Below are positions 24,334 through 33,446 of a DNA stretch of 64,000 nt, one piece after another (within the stretch, counting starts at the first letter, position 1; the number at the start of each line of letters is the position of its first letter). The notes under the pieces are model-generated. The model made no database searches and was not told the origin of the DNA. It saw only the letters and a list, made by a program, of their open reading frames with translations. This DNA comes from Bacteroidia bacterium (GTDB lineage: Bacteria > Bacteroidota > Bacteroidia > SpSt-205): positions 2,075,729 through 2,139,728 of the forward strand of contig BPGV01000001.1 in the NCBI GenBank assembly GCA_026003215.1, in the 5' to 3' direction. The position numbers and the translations under genes were made by a program.

Positions 24334-27210
24334 TTAGGGTTTTGGGGTGGTAGGCCCGAGGTTCCAGTTGAGGCCTATGAAGGCTTGGGTAGGCGGGAGG
24401 TAGCGGGCCGGGTTGGTGGGGGGCGGGCCAGTGTCTAAGGGGTTAGGATACTTAGGGTCCCGCCAGGAGTTAGGCACATCATCGGGGTATTCATAGGCGC
24501 GGCCGGTGACGGGGTTGATGATAGCGGCGTTTTTCCAGCCAAAGAGGTTGCGTATTTCTATAAATGCGGAGAGGCGTTCTTTCCAGAAGCTGCGGGTGAG
24601 GCGCAGGTCTACCCATCGCCAAGGGCTACCTATGGCGCTATTGGGGGGGCCATCCACGGGGTCATAGATGGGGCGGCCAGTGTAATCATCCACGCCTGTT
24701 TGCCTATAAGGAGTATAGCGCAAGCCAGACTTCCAAGTGAAAGAGAGGAAGAGGGTCCAGTTGCGGAGGTAAGGGGAGGCTTGCCAGGCCGAGGGCGAGT
24801 TGAAGATACCCCAGAGCTTGATGTCCCAGGGGCGGTCCCAGGCCAAGAAAAACTCCTGGGTGGCATCGTTGCGGCCGGTCTGGCGGATTTGCAGGAGGGA
24901 TTCTAAGGCGGAGTTGGACTTGCCGGTGGCGACCTGGTAGGTCACCGCCCCTGCGACCTTACCCCACGAGCTAAACTGCTTTTGGAGGAATACATCTATG
25001 CCGCGCACCCGAGCATAATCCAGATTCACGGCGAAGACCCGCTCCGTAAAGCGTCCTGTCTGGTCCCGAATGGTGATAACCCGATTGACGATAAAGTCAA
25101 ACTTGTCGTTGTAAAAGGCGCTGGTTTGGAGGCTCCAGCCGTGGCCGAGGTTGGATTTGAGGCCAATCTCATAGCCTACATTGACTTCGGGGTTGAGGTT
25201 GGGGTTGCCGAGGTTCGCTAAGAAGGAACGATCTTGATAGGTCGGGTCTAACCCGGCATACACGAAGCGGGGATGCGGTAGGCGCGTAGCATGGCTGTAG
25301 TTGAAAAAGAGGACGTGGTTATCGGTGACGGGGAAGGACACCCGCAGGCGTGGTAGGAGCCGACCTTTGAAGCGCCGGCCTAAAAGCGGTATAGTTTGCT
25401 TGCGGTAGGCCTCGCGCACGGTTTCTAAGATGGGGGCACGCGGGTCTTCTATGGCGTTATCTACGAAGCGGCCCGGGGCCCAGTACATCAACCGAGCCCC
25501 CAAGCTTGCCACAATCCCCTTGTACCGAATGCGGTCTTCTACAAAAATCCCGCCGGTGGCTGGCTGCACCCGCCATATATCGTTGCTGCTGCCGATGCGG
25601 TTGGAGGCAAAAACTTGACCGTTGTCTAAGACGATGGGGGCGCCTACCCAGGGGCGGGTCACATCTATCCACTGGTAGTACTGCTCGCGGTGTTCTATGC
25701 CAAAGACCCAGAAGTGGGCCGTACTTTTGGGCTGGTAGGTGAGCTTGAGCTTGACGGTGTATTCCTCAGCGAAGTGGTCATGCCAGAGGGTAGCGATGCC
25801 GCCATTATTATAGAGTCCTGGGCCGGGATTGACGTAGACGATGCTGTCGCCGGGGTTATGAATGCTCACGGGGTCAGTGACGATGGAAGCTGGGTCGTAA
25901 ATCTGTCGAATCACCGAGTCGCGAAAAGGCCGGCCGTTGGCATCGGCGCGCAGATTCACGAAGAGGCGAGAAACGGTCAGCTCACCCGTCCATACCCGAG
26001 AAAGGATGCGATTGAGCTTGAGCACAATGAGGTTAGAGCGGTGGGTATAGGTATTGGCGTTATCGGGCTGGAGGCTAAAAAGGTACTGGAAGCCGGGAAC
26101 CATGATTTGGTCGCTGCCGATGATCTGGAGGGAACGGGTATTTTGGTTGATGGCGAGGCTTTGTTGGAGGGAGAGGGAGAGGCGGGTGCGGGCATCTATC
26201 CGGTAGGCCCATTTGGCGGTGGCGGACCATTTATTGTCTTGGCGTGGGGCGAAAAACGCGCTTTTGGTGGGGCTTCCGAAGGTGCGGCTCACGAGGCGGT
26301 ACAGGGGGTCTCGGGGGGTACTTTCTTCCAGTAGGCTGCTATGCAGCTGGGAAGCCTTCACGCCGAAGTATTCATCGGTCAGGCGCAGGTCAAAGCTCCC
26401 GAAGAAGGTGAGGCGGGGCTTGCCGGTGCTGTCGCGCCAGAGAGGCCCCCCTGTCCCGAAGTTGAAGATATCGGTATTCCAGCCCCAGCGGGGCGCGAGG
26501 CCGCCTAAGCCATCTCGCATGTACCGGCCAAAGAAGCGCCATCTATCACCGCCTTCTTTGAGGCGCACAGCTACCACGCCGGAGGTGCCATCGCCGTATT
26601 CGGCATCTACGCCGCCGGTGATGACTTCCATTTCCTCAATCGCTACTTGGGAGACATCCACGCCGAAGCCTGTACCGGCCAGCGGGTCTTGGGCATTTAC
26701 GCCTTCAACGACGTATTGGGTTTCGTAGACTCTGCCGCCTCGCAATTGGAGGCCGTCCAAGGTGAGGGCTACCCCCGGCAGGAGGGTGGCCATGCTTTGC
26801 ACATCCACGGCGGTGGTTTGGGCGATGTCTTGGCCGGAGATGCGCAGGTCGGATTTGCCCGACTCTAAGTTTACGGTGGGGCGCTCGCCGACGATTTCCA
26901 CAGTTTGCAGAGAGGTACCCACAGGGGCTAAGGTCAGGGTGAGGTTGAGGGTTTGGTCGGGCTTAAGGGTGAGGTTTGTGAGGAGGAGTTCGTTGTAGCC
27001 CACGTAGTTGACGCGCAGGGTATAGGTGCCGGGACTAAGGTCAGCGAGGGTAAAGCGGCCGTTTTCATCTGTATAGGCGCCCTTGTAGGTGCCGACCAGG
27101 GTGACCGTAGCGCCTATAAGGGGTTCGCGGGTGGATTTGTCTATGACGGTGCCGGTGATGCGGGCTTTTTGGGCCCAGAGTAGCGAGAGTAGAGCGAGTA
27201 AATGTCTCAT
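24334..27210 (-). CDS. TonB-dependent receptor with carboxypeptidase-regulatory-like domain
   Basis: A 958-residue outer-membrane transporter. Short signal peptide (about residues 1-14), then a CarboxypepD_reg-like domain (GTVIDKSTREPLIGATV near 20-36, DENGRFTLADLSPGTYTLRV), then a TonB plug (VDVQSMATLLPGV, then the LRGGR and EVITGGVDAEYGDGTSG segments), then a 22-strand-type barrel ending with an aromatic-rich strand. No clear SusC signature, and no SusD gene is beside it. It overlaps the upstream lipoprotein gene by ATGA, so the pair may form a receptor plus surface lipoprotein unit. The substrate is unknown. TonB and ExbBD are encoded nearby at 32356-34124. Confidence 0.9.
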   Translation of the reverse strand: MRHLLALLSLLWAQKARITGTVIDKSTREPLIGATVTLVGTYKGAYTDENGRFTLADLSPGTYTLRVNYVGYNELLLTNLTLKPDQTLNLTLTLAPVGTSLQTVEIVGERPTVNLESGKSDLRISGQDIAQTTAVDVQSMATLLPGVALTLDGLQLRGGRVYETQYVVEGVNAQDPLAGTGFGVDVSQVAIEEMEVITGGVDAEYGDGTSGVVAVRLKEGGDRWRFFGRYMRDGLGGLAPRWGWNTDIFNFGTGGPLWRDSTGKPRLTFFGSFDLRLTDEYFGVKASQLHSSLLEESTPRDPLYRLVSRTFGSPTKSAFFAPRQDNKWSATAKWAYRIDARTRLSLSLQQSLAINQNTRSLQIIGSDQIMVPGFQYLFSLQPDNANTYTHRSNLIVLKLNRILSRVWTGELTVSRLFVNLRADANGRPFRDSVIRQIYDPASIVTDPVSIHNPGDSIVYVNPGPGLYNNGGIATLWHDHFAEEYTVKLKLTYQPKSTAHFWVFGIEHREQYYQWIDVTRPWVGAPIVLDNGQVFASNRIGSSNDIWRVQPATGGIFVEDRIRYKGIVASLGARLMYWAPGRFVDNAIEDPRAPILETVREAYRKQTIPLLGRRFKGRLLPRLRVSFPVTDNHVLFFNYSHATRLPHPRFVYAGLDPTYQDRSFLANLGNPNLNPEVNVGYEIGLKSNLGHGWSLQTSAFYNDKFDFIVNRVITIRDQTGRFTERVFAVNLDYARVRGIDVFLQKQFSSWGKVAGAVTYQVATGKSNSALESLLQIRQTGRNDATQEFFLAWDRPWDIKLWGIFNSPSAWQASPYLRNWTLFLSFTWKSGLRYTPYRQTGVDDYTGRPIYDPVDGPPNSAIGSPWRWVDLRLTRSFWKERLSAFIEIRNLFGWKNAAIINPVTGRAYEYPDDVPNSWRDPKYPNPLDTGPPPTNPARYLPPTQAFIGLNWNLGPTTPKP

Positions 27211-28625
27211 GGTTGGAGGGCGTTTTGTAGTGCTGTAAGAAAGCCTACCCTATCGCCGCTCAGCTGGTGCAGCGGGAGGATACAGAAGACCTGCGTGTAT
27301 TTACTGGGGGTAGCGGCAGGAAAGGCTAAGGCTGCGATGCGCGGGAGGCCCGAAGGCCAAGGCTGACCGTTCCCTTGCTGGAGAGTCGGCATCTCATAAA
27401 GCACAACGGCCGTGCCCTTAGGATAAGGCGGATTGATACCACTCATGTAGTAGGGAAGGCCATTTGCCAAGGAGGGGAAAGCAGCCACCAGGTTAGTTAC
27501 TGCGCCGCCCGGTGCCAAGAGGCCATTCATGTACGTAGAAGAAAGGCTGTCACAGGGGCTCCAGCGGAAAATAGGTGAGTTGGGGTCCAAGGTGCTGGGC
27601 AAGGGAAAGTTGATAAAGAGGCGGCCTCCGCCAGCGAGGTAGCGTTCTATGAGGGTTTCGGCAGCTTCTAAGTCCGGAATGCGGGTGACCCCCCCCAGCC
27701 AGTAGACCCGGGGATACAGGCGCCATATATGTAGCCAGGTGGGGATAAGGAGTGGGGGGCGTTGGGCGGGGAGTCGAAGGTTCCAGTAATCGTAGGCGCC
27801 CCAGGCCGCCTGCCAATCTGCAGCTAAGGTCGTGGCCGCATCATCGTTTTGCCAGCTGTCCATGACGAGCCAGTCGCTGCTTTTCCGCCGAACGAAAATA
27901 GGCCTCGTGCTATCCGGCTCCGAGAAAAGCCCGCCTTGGTCTTTTACCCGCACGTAGAGGCGATTTGTATCGTCCAAGGCGAGAGGCGTAGGCAGGGTGA
28001 GAAGGGGCGTGAGGGTCGTGCCGGCATATAAGAGGGTGGGGGAGCCGGTGAGGGTGGGATTCTGGGGGACGAAAGTGAGCAGGGTATAGCGGGGGGAGAG
28101 ACTTATCCATGGCCCGCTTCCGATGCGTACATAGAGGCTTTCTACGGTTTCGGCGCCGTCGGGGTCCTCTATGCGTAAGGAAAGCGTGATAGCCGGTAAG
28201 GTCGTATCCGGCGGAAGCAGCACGGGGTCAATCGTACAGGTAGGGGGGGAGTTGCGCAGCGGCACGCGCAGGCGAGCAGGCACAGGCGTGCGCGCCCCTA
28301 AGTTGTCTATGGCCCGCACCTCAAATACCCAGTCTTTGTACATCTCTCCGGGTCGAAACGCTACCACAAAGGTGCTCTCTTGGGCGGCGGTGAAGGCCCA
28401 GGCCCCCCCTTCCGTGCGTAGCTCATACCCTACTACATAACCATCCGGGTCTTCGCCGTACCACGAGAGGGTGAAGCGAGAAGGTAGGCGATTACTGCTG
28501 TCTAAGGCAATAGTATCCAAAAAGAAACGCGCAAAAGGCGGCTGGTTAGGGACTGGGTTATCTTTCTTTGTACAAGCTACCCACCCGAGAGCCCAAAGCC
28601 CCAGCGGCCACGTCCACCGATACAT
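27207..28625 (-). CDS. Lipoprotein with Ig/fibronectin-like repeats, partner of the TonB receptor
   Basis: A 472-residue predicted lipoprotein I cannot name. The signal peptide ends in LGWVAC, a good lipobox, followed by a Thr/Lys/Asp spacer. Two beta-sandwich-like repeats (FTLSWYGEDPDGYVVGYELR and ITLSLRIEDPDGAETVESLYV) resemble fibronectin-III/cadherin-like units. The C-terminal half has alternating strands and helices (SSDWLVMDSWQND, then ETLIERYLAGGGRLFINF), like a Rossmann or glutamine-amidotransferase-like fold. ATG 28625 lies 5 bases after an exact -7 box; the open frame upstream is ignored. It is first in the operon with the TonB receptor. Confidence 0.8.
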   Translation of the reverse strand: MYRWTWPLGLWALGWVACTKKDNPVPNQPPFARFFLDTIALDSSNRLPSRFTLSWYGEDPDGYVVGYELRTEGGAWAFTAAQESTFVVAFRPGEMYKDWVFEVRAIDNLGARTPVPARLRVPLRNSPPTCTIDPVLLPPDTTLPAITLSLRIEDPDGAETVESLYVRIGSGPWISLSPRYTLLTFVPQNPTLTGSPTLLYAGTTLTPLLTLPTPLALDDTNRLYVRVKDQGGLFSEPDSTRPIFVRRKSSDWLVMDSWQNDDAATTLAADWQAAWGAYDYWNLRLPAQRPPLLIPTWLHIWRLYPRVYWLGGVTRIPDLEAAETLIERYLAGGGRLFINFPLPSTLDPNSPIFRWSPCDSLSSTYMNGLLAPGGAVTNLVAAFPSLANGLPYYMSGINPPYPKGTAVVLYEMPTLQQGNGQPWPSGLPRIAALAFPAATPSKYTQVFCILPLHQLSGDRVGFLTALQNALQP

Positions 28626-28630
28626 CCCCC

Positions 28631-28638
28631 CAAAAGTA
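28631..28638 (-). promoter_or_regulatory. -7 box TACTTTTG for the lipoprotein-receptor operon
   Basis: Exact TAnnTTTG match; 5 nt before ATG 28625. Confidence 0.7.
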
Positions 28639-28691
28639 CTTTCTCTGGGCAAAGCTTGCGTAAAGGGGAACCGTTGTAGGGGAAAAAGCGT

Positions 28692-28699
28692 TATCTTTG
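28692..28699 (+). promoter_or_regulatory. -7 box TATCTTTG for the sigma-factor operon
   Basis: Exact TAnnTTTG match; 5 nt before ATG 28705. It therefore looks like a primary-sigma promoter and not an autoregulated ECF promoter. Confidence 0.7.
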
Positions 28700-28704
28700 T
28701 ATAA

Positions 28705-29316
28705 ATGGAGATCCGCACTCGGGGGCGTAAGCCCAAGAAGATGCCCGAGATGACACCGGAGGAGAAGGCGGCCTATGATGCGCTCTTTGAGCGGGAGATT
28801 ATGCCGCACGCTTCCTCGGTGTATCATTTTGCGGTACGGCTGGTGGGGGACCGGGATGTAGCTCGGGATCTGGCGCAAGAAACGCTCTTTCGGGCGTATC
28901 GCTTTTTGTACCAGTATAAGCCTTCGACCAATGCCAAAGCATGGGTCTTCCGCATACTCCGCAATACTTTTATAAACCACTACCGCAAGGCGATAAAACA
29001 GCCCTACTCTCTGGAGGAACACAACGAAGAAGCTATTTACGCAGCGGAGGATACCTATGCCTATTACAACTATCAGGACCCCGTAGAAGGAAACTTTGGC
29101 GATGAAGTGACAAAGGCGCTCATGCAGCTGCCAGAGGACTTCCGCCTGATAGTGATGCTTGCAGATATTGAAGGGCTTTCGTATAAAGAAATCAGCCAGA
29201 TTTTGCGCATACCAGTGGGTACTATTCGGTCTCGGCTGCACCGGGCGCGAAAAATATTACGAGAACTTCTGGTAGATTATGCGGCTTCTCAGGGATATGA
29301 AATCGCGGAAGACTAA
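28705..29316 (+). CDS. ECF-type RNA polymerase sigma factor
   Basis: A 203-residue sigma-70 family factor with regions 2 and 4 only. Region 2: VRLVGDRDVARDLAQETLFRAYR near residues 45-68, then AWVFRILRNTFINHYRK. Region 4: LPEDFRLIVMLADIEGLSYKEISQIL, with the helix-turn-helix GTIRSRLHRARKILRELL. A basic, Pro-rich N-terminal tail of about 20 residues precedes region 2. It overlaps a small Cys-containing gene that fits an anti-sigma factor, then murB. The overlap order suggests control of an envelope-related regulon (inference). Confidence 0.92.
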   Translation: MEIRTRGRKPKKMPEMTPEEKAAYDALFEREIMPHASSVYHFAVRLVGDRDVARDLAQETLFRAYRFLYQYKPSTNAKAWVFRILRNTFINHYRKAIKQPYSLEEHNEEAIYAAEDTYAYYNYQDPVEGNFGDEVTKALMQLPEDFRLIVMLADIEGLSYKEISQILRIPVGTIRSRLHRARKILRELLVDYAASQGYEIAED

Positions 29317-29596
29317 ACCTCAGGTAGGTCTTTATCGGCCGGATTCGCCGTATTCGGAGGAGGAGTGTGAGGCTATCATCCAGAAGTTAGAGCTTTTTCT
29401 GGATGGCCAGCTTAAAGGGAAGGATAAGGAGGAGGTAGAACGGCTCATACGAGAGTGTGCGTATTGTGCGGAGCAGTATTCGTTTGAGCGGCGGCTGCGC
29501 GAGCTATTGGCCCGAAGCTGGCGTTCTGTCAGTGCGGATGTCCAAGAAGTAGTGACCCGTGTACGACGCCGGATCTGGGGGAGTTCCGCTGAATGA
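29297..29596 (+). CDS. Putative anti-sigma factor (zinc-finger-like)
   Basis: A 99-residue cytoplasmic protein overlapping the sigma-factor gene by 20 bases. Residues about 25-70 (AIIQKLELFLDGQLKGKDKE, then VERLIRECAYCAEQYSFERR) match the helix layout of ZAS-type anti-sigma domains. The CxxC pair is present, but the upstream His of the HxxxCxxC motif is replaced by Arg, so zinc binding is uncertain. No membrane helix follows, so it is a soluble type. I start it at ATG 29297; an earlier in-frame ATG exists at 29279. Confidence 0.75.
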   Translation: MKSRKTKPQVGLYRPDSPYSEEECEAIIQKLELFLDGQLKGKDKEEVERLIRECAYCAEQYSFERRLRELLARSWRSVSADVQEVVTRVRRRIWGSSAE

Positions 29597-30575
29597 GGCC
29601 CACACGTTTGGCCTCTCGGTCCGAACCCAGGCTTTACTCCTGCCGAAGGACGAGTCTGAGGTCCCCGACGCAGCCTCCCAAGCTACCTACATCATAGGCG
29701 AGGGCAGTAATATCTTGCCGCTGGGAGACTTACCCCCGGTGCTTTCTACACGCTATCTAAGAGGGTATCAGGTATTGCGGGCGGATGGCCCTGAAGTAGA
29801 GGTCGCGGCAGGCGAAAACTGGGACGCATGGGTACGCTTTTGCATAGCCCAAGGGTGGCATGGCCTGGAAAACCTTGCGGCTATACCCGGGTCAGTCGGG
29901 GCGGCGGCTGTCCAAAATATCGGGGCCTATGGGGTGGAGCTTGCGCCTTTCCTGCTGTATGTCTACGGCTGGAATAAACGGATTGAAGCCTGGCAGCGCA
30001 TCCCTGCGGAGGCTTGTAAGCTTGGCTATCGGCATAGTGTGTTTCAGGCGCCAGAGTGGCGGGACCAGTTTGTGATTACCCGGGTGGCTTTCCGGCTCTC
30101 TCGGCGGTTTGCGCCGGTGCTTTCGTACCCCGATGTGGCCCGACGCGTACATCCCCAGCGCCAACATGACCCTTGGCATCTATACGAGACTGTACGCGCC
30201 ATACGCACCGAGAAGCTCCCAGCCAGGGGCAGTGCGGGAAGCTTCTTTAAGAATCCTGTGCTGTCTGCCTCTCAGTTAGAAGCCCTTTTACAGCGTGTCC
30301 CGGAGGTACCCTATTACCCCGCCGGGGAAGGCTACTTCAAAGTGCCGGCGGCTTGGCTCATAGACAAAGCCGGGCTTAAGGGGTATCAGATAGGCGATGC
30401 CCAAGTGCATCCTCGTCAGCCGCTCGTACTGGTCAATCGGGGGGCTGCTACGCCTGAGGACCTCTGGGCCTTGGCGCGCTATGTGCAGGAAACAGTACAG
30501 GAACGCTGGGGTATCCCCTTGGAGCCCGAGGTACGGGTTTTGCCTGCGCTTTCCTCGCAGGCTTCCCATAGCTAA
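29559..30575 (+). CDS. murB: UDP-N-acetylenolpyruvoylglucosamine reductase
   Basis: FAD enzyme that completes UDP-MurNAc in peptidoglycan synthesis. It has 338 residues, E. coli type I by length and motif. FAD-binding IIGEGSNIL lies near 46-54, LAAIPGSVGAAAVQNIGAYG near 107-126, the catalytic-Ser motif GSAGSFFKNPV near 225-235, and a late Glu in LEPEVRVL. The GTG start at 29559 lies 38 bases inside the anti-sigma gene; a later start would remove little. It is the third gene of the sigma-factor operon, an unusual place for murB. The stop overlaps the convergent M23 gene by 4 bases. Confidence 0.92.
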   Translation: MYDAGSGGVPLNEAHTFGLSVRTQALLLPKDESEVPDAASQATYIIGEGSNILPLGDLPPVLSTRYLRGYQVLRADGPEVEVAAGENWDAWVRFCIAQGWHGLENLAAIPGSVGAAAVQNIGAYGVELAPFLLYVYGWNKRIEAWQRIPAEACKLGYRHSVFQAPEWRDQFVITRVAFRLSRRFAPVLSYPDVARRVHPQRQHDPWHLYETVRAIRTEKLPARGSAGSFFKNPVLSASQLEALLQRVPEVPYYPAGEGYFKVPAAWLIDKAGLKGYQIGDAQVHPRQPLVLVNRGAATPEDLWALARYVQETVQERWGIPLEPEVRVLPALSSQASHS

Positions 30576-32359
30576 AACCGAACAGTTTTCTTTTGTGTAT
30601 TGCCCACCCGGTCCGTGGCCTGAATAGTGAATACCCGCCCTTTATTGCGGGGGAGGTACAGGAGCCGCTGGGGCTCGTAGTACTCAGGGAAGAGCTTTTC
30701 GCTACCCGCCCATACCTGTAAGGCGTACGGATGTACGCCACTGCCCAAGTCTTCTATGGAGACGAGGTAATAGGGACCGACGGCTTTGAGCGCGCGGATT
30801 TGCGGGGGGAAGGTATCCACCATCACCGCGTAGTACCCGAAGGCCCGGATAGGAATACGCCATAGGGGCCCTTCGCGTTGTGCCCCACTTACAGGGGACC
30901 AAACCCCGCTTCCTTCGGGTCGATAGAGCGGATAAGTCTTGGCAATAAGCTTTTCCGAAAGCAGAACTTTCCACCGAAGCTCGGCGGGAAAGCGGAGAGG
31001 GATGAGTGGGTCGCCAACCCAAAGGCCTTCGCCCCAAGGGGTAGCGATAGGGCGAGCCTGGCAGTACAGGGTATCCATGAGGCTTTCTCGGAAAAGAACC
31101 AGCGTACAAGACGGCGTGAGCGCTACTTTCAGCTCATGGCCGGGGGGGAGGCAGGCTTTGAGGTGGGTCTGGAGGGTGTCGCCTCGCAGAGAGACCAACT
31201 TGTCGGGGCATCGCCCAGCCAAGAGAATTGGATGTAAGGGCGTGACGGTATCTCCCCAAGGAAGGAGCAGGGGTTCTTGACTCAGGAGTAGGCCTTCTTC
31301 TATGCTCCAGCGCCATTGGCGGGAGAGCGGCCGGCGGGGTGCTATGGTAGCGGTAGGTGTTTCACCCCGCAGCGTGAGTTGTACCTCGGCTTCATTGCCT
31401 GCAAAGTCGCGAGCTATGATGCGATAAGTGTGTATTTTGTGCGGGGCCAGGGTGATAAGGCCATTCCCTTGGGTCCAAGGAGGAGATTCTGTAGGGGGGC
31501 GGTATAGCCGAGCATAGCCTATCCGGAATACCTGCTGAGCCGCGTAATCAATATGCCAGCGGAGGAAGCGCCGCCAATCAAAGTCCAGGGTTTCCCAGCT
31601 GGCATGGAAGAGCCGCTCCCCAGCCTCGTTGTACAAAGAGATGGTAGCCAGGCCTAACCAGGCGGTGCCGCCGCCCGCTCGGTCTCCAGCGGCAAACTCT
31701 ATACCTACGTTTCCTTGGATTGGGAGGGTGTCTGAGCAGCGGTAGAGCCGCTTGGAGCTTGGGTGGGTGACTTGACGGAGGCGCAGGTTTTTTCGTTCGC
31801 CACGGCCGGCCACGCGGCTAAAAGGGCCTAAGGGTTTCACAGCTACCCGAAAAAACACGGGGGGTTGGGCGTCTGGGATACGAGGCAGGTAATAGAGCGG
31901 GCAAAGGGGCTTGTCAGCAGAAGTGCGCACCTCAAAGTGCAGGTGTGGGCCAAAGGAATAGCCGCTATTGCCCGCCCAGGCTAAGGTATCGCCGGCTTTT
32001 ACGGGCCAGTCGGTGGGGGAGAGGTATTTTTCTACTTCGAAGCGGTTTTGGGCTTTTTGGAGGGCCTGGGCGATAGCTTCGCCGCAGGGACCAAAATGGG
32101 AAAGATGGCCATATACGGTAACCAGTCCATTAGGATGGCGCACATACAGGACCTTCCCAAAACCACTGTGGCTTATGCGGAGGCGATAGACGTAGCCATC
32201 ACCAGCCGCTCGTACGGGTACTGTACCGATTTTTTCACCGACGGCTATGTCAATCCCTGTGTGGAAGGTCTGCCCGCGTATTTCTCCGTAGCTGCCGGTG
32301 AGGGTGATAGGTCCCGCTATGGGCCACACGAGCTGGAGCCAGACCCATAGGCCTATCAT
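30572..32359 (-). CDS. M23 family metallopeptidase (LytM-like endopeptidase)
   Basis: A 595-residue exported peptidoglycan hydrolase candidate. N-terminal hydrophobic segment, then the LytM domain directly at the start: HTGID near 33-37 (zinc ligands His and Asp) and HLHFE near 142-146. All catalytic residues are present, so it is probably active. The remaining 430 residues are beta-rich and unassigned, including a long middle region and an IRALKAVGPYYLVSIEDLGSG segment. The gene is the last of the exbB-exbD-tonB operon and overlaps tonB by ATGA, which suggests a link between TonB energy and cell-wall remodelling (inference). Confidence 0.88.
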   Translation of the reverse strand: MIGLWVWLQLVWPIAGPITLTGSYGEIRGQTFHTGIDIAVGEKIGTVPVRAAGDGYVYRLRISHSGFGKVLYVRHPNGLVTVYGHLSHFGPCGEAIAQALQKAQNRFEVEKYLSPTDWPVKAGDTLAWAGNSGYSFGPHLHFEVRTSADKPLCPLYYLPRIPDAQPPVFFRVAVKPLGPFSRVAGRGERKNLRLRQVTHPSSKRLYRCSDTLPIQGNVGIEFAAGDRAGGGTAWLGLATISLYNEAGERLFHASWETLDFDWRRFLRWHIDYAAQQVFRIGYARLYRPPTESPPWTQGNGLITLAPHKIHTYRIIARDFAGNEAEVQLTLRGETPTATIAPRRPLSRQWRWSIEEGLLLSQEPLLLPWGDTVTPLHPILLAGRCPDKLVSLRGDTLQTHLKACLPPGHELKVALTPSCTLVLFRESLMDTLYCQARPIATPWGEGLWVGDPLIPLRFPAELRWKVLLSEKLIAKTYPLYRPEGSGVWSPVSGAQREGPLWRIPIRAFGYYAVMVDTFPPQIRALKAVGPYYLVSIEDLGSGVHPYALQVWAGSEKLFPEYYEPQRLLYLPRNKGRVFTIQATDRVGNTQKKTVRF

Positions 32360-33048
32360 CGCAGGCGGAAGCGGATGGTGACGGTGATGCGCTGTACTTG
32401 ATTACCCGCGATAGGCGAGAAGCGCCACTGCCGTATGGCTTCTTCGCCGGCTTGGCGGAGCTCCGGCGGGGCTTGCAGGTTCAGCGCTCGGGCACGGGAT
32501 ACGCTCCCATCCGGCTGGACAAATAGCTCAAACTTGATTCGGGCTTCTTTTTGGACGGTGTAGCGCGGGGCTACGAAGTACATAAGGCGCCGATTTTGGA
32601 GGCCTTCTTCGCCTTCGCCCCACTCTAAGAGGCCTTGGCCTAAGTCGCCGGGCTGGGAGGCGTCAGGCCTTCCGCCAGATTCGAAGGTCTCAGTTTCTTC
32701 TTCGTCGCTTTCTTCTGCGTTGGTAGGCGGTGTGGTCGGAGATGGGGACCTCTTGGCCGACTTAGAGGCATGAGGAATTTTGACCGGGCTGGGTTCTGGG
32801 GTGGTAATGGGGCTTTCTTCAGCCAGGGAAGAAGGGGCTTTAGGCGAGGGGCTGCCTGCGGCTTGGGTATAGCCAAAGTCTATGCGTCCTGCGACAATGT
32901 ACGGATTTTCGTCTTGGGGTGGGATGGTCCCTCGTACGATTACCCACAGGTAAGCGATGAGAAAAAACAGCAGGAGCGCCAGCAGTGTAACCAGACCGCT
33001 GATGGAGCGGGCGCGGCGTTCGTCTTGGACGTAAGAAGGCGGAGTCAT
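32356..33048 (-). CDS. tonB: Energy transducer TonB
   Basis: Carries proton-motive energy from ExbBD to outer-membrane receptors. It has 230 residues: one N-terminal membrane helix near 19-40 (VTLLALLLFFLIAYLWVIV), a Pro/Ser/Glu-rich periplasmic spacer of about 90 residues, and a C-terminal TonB domain of about 75 residues (YTVQKEARIKFELFVQPDGS, then EEAIRQWRFSPIAG). It overlaps exbD and the M23 gene by ATGA. The likely client in the window is the receptor at 24334-27210. Confidence 0.88.
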   Translation of the reverse strand: MTPPSYVQDERRARSISGLVTLLALLLFFLIAYLWVIVRGTIPPQDENPYIVAGRIDFGYTQAAGSPSPKAPSSLAEESPITTPEPSPVKIPHASKSAKRSPSPTTPPTNAEESDEEETETFESGGRPDASQPGDLGQGLLEWGEGEEGLQNRRLMYFVAPRYTVQKEARIKFELFVQPDGSVSRARALNLQAPPELRQAGEEAIRQWRFSPIAGNQVQRITVTIRFRLR

Positions 33049-33443
33049 GGGCGACGCGTGGCGATAACTACGCTTCCCCGGTTTTCGGCGATGAGGGAGA
33101 TGGCATAGGCGACTTCCTCCATGGTGACGGTGCGGTCTGTCCGTAGCGTAATCACCCGTTTTTGCGGGTCGGTAGCCTTAGCCAGCGCAGCTCGCACATA
33201 CCGAGGAAGGTCATTTTTAGAGATGCGCTCAGTATCCCAGTACCACTCGCCTTTGGCGGTGATGGTGATACTGTGGGGCGCCGGACTGGGCTGCATGGAG
33301 GAACCCTGTGGGAGTTCTACCCGCACGCCCGTCTGGCTGACAAAGCTGGACGTGAGCATAAAATAAATCAAGAGCAAAAACACCATATCCGCAATACTGG
33401 CTAAAGAAAACTCGGATTGGGGTTGGAGACGCCGGCGAAACAT
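33045..33443 (-). CDS. exbD: ExbD/TolR family biopolymer transport protein
   Basis: Proton-channel partner of ExbB. It has 132 residues: a short basic N-terminus, one membrane helix with the essential Asp in SLASIADMVFLLLIYFM near residue 19, and a periplasmic domain (ITLRTDRTVTMEEVAYAISL). It starts 3 bases after the exbB stop and overlaps tonB by ATGA. Confidence 0.9.
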   Translation of the reverse strand: MFRRRLQPQSEFSLASIADMVFLLLIYFMLTSSFVSQTGVRVELPQGSSMQPSPAPHSITITAKGEWYWDTERISKNDLPRYVRAALAKATDPQKRVITLRTDRTVTMEEVAYAISLIAENRGSVVIATRRP

Positions 33444-33446
33444 ACT

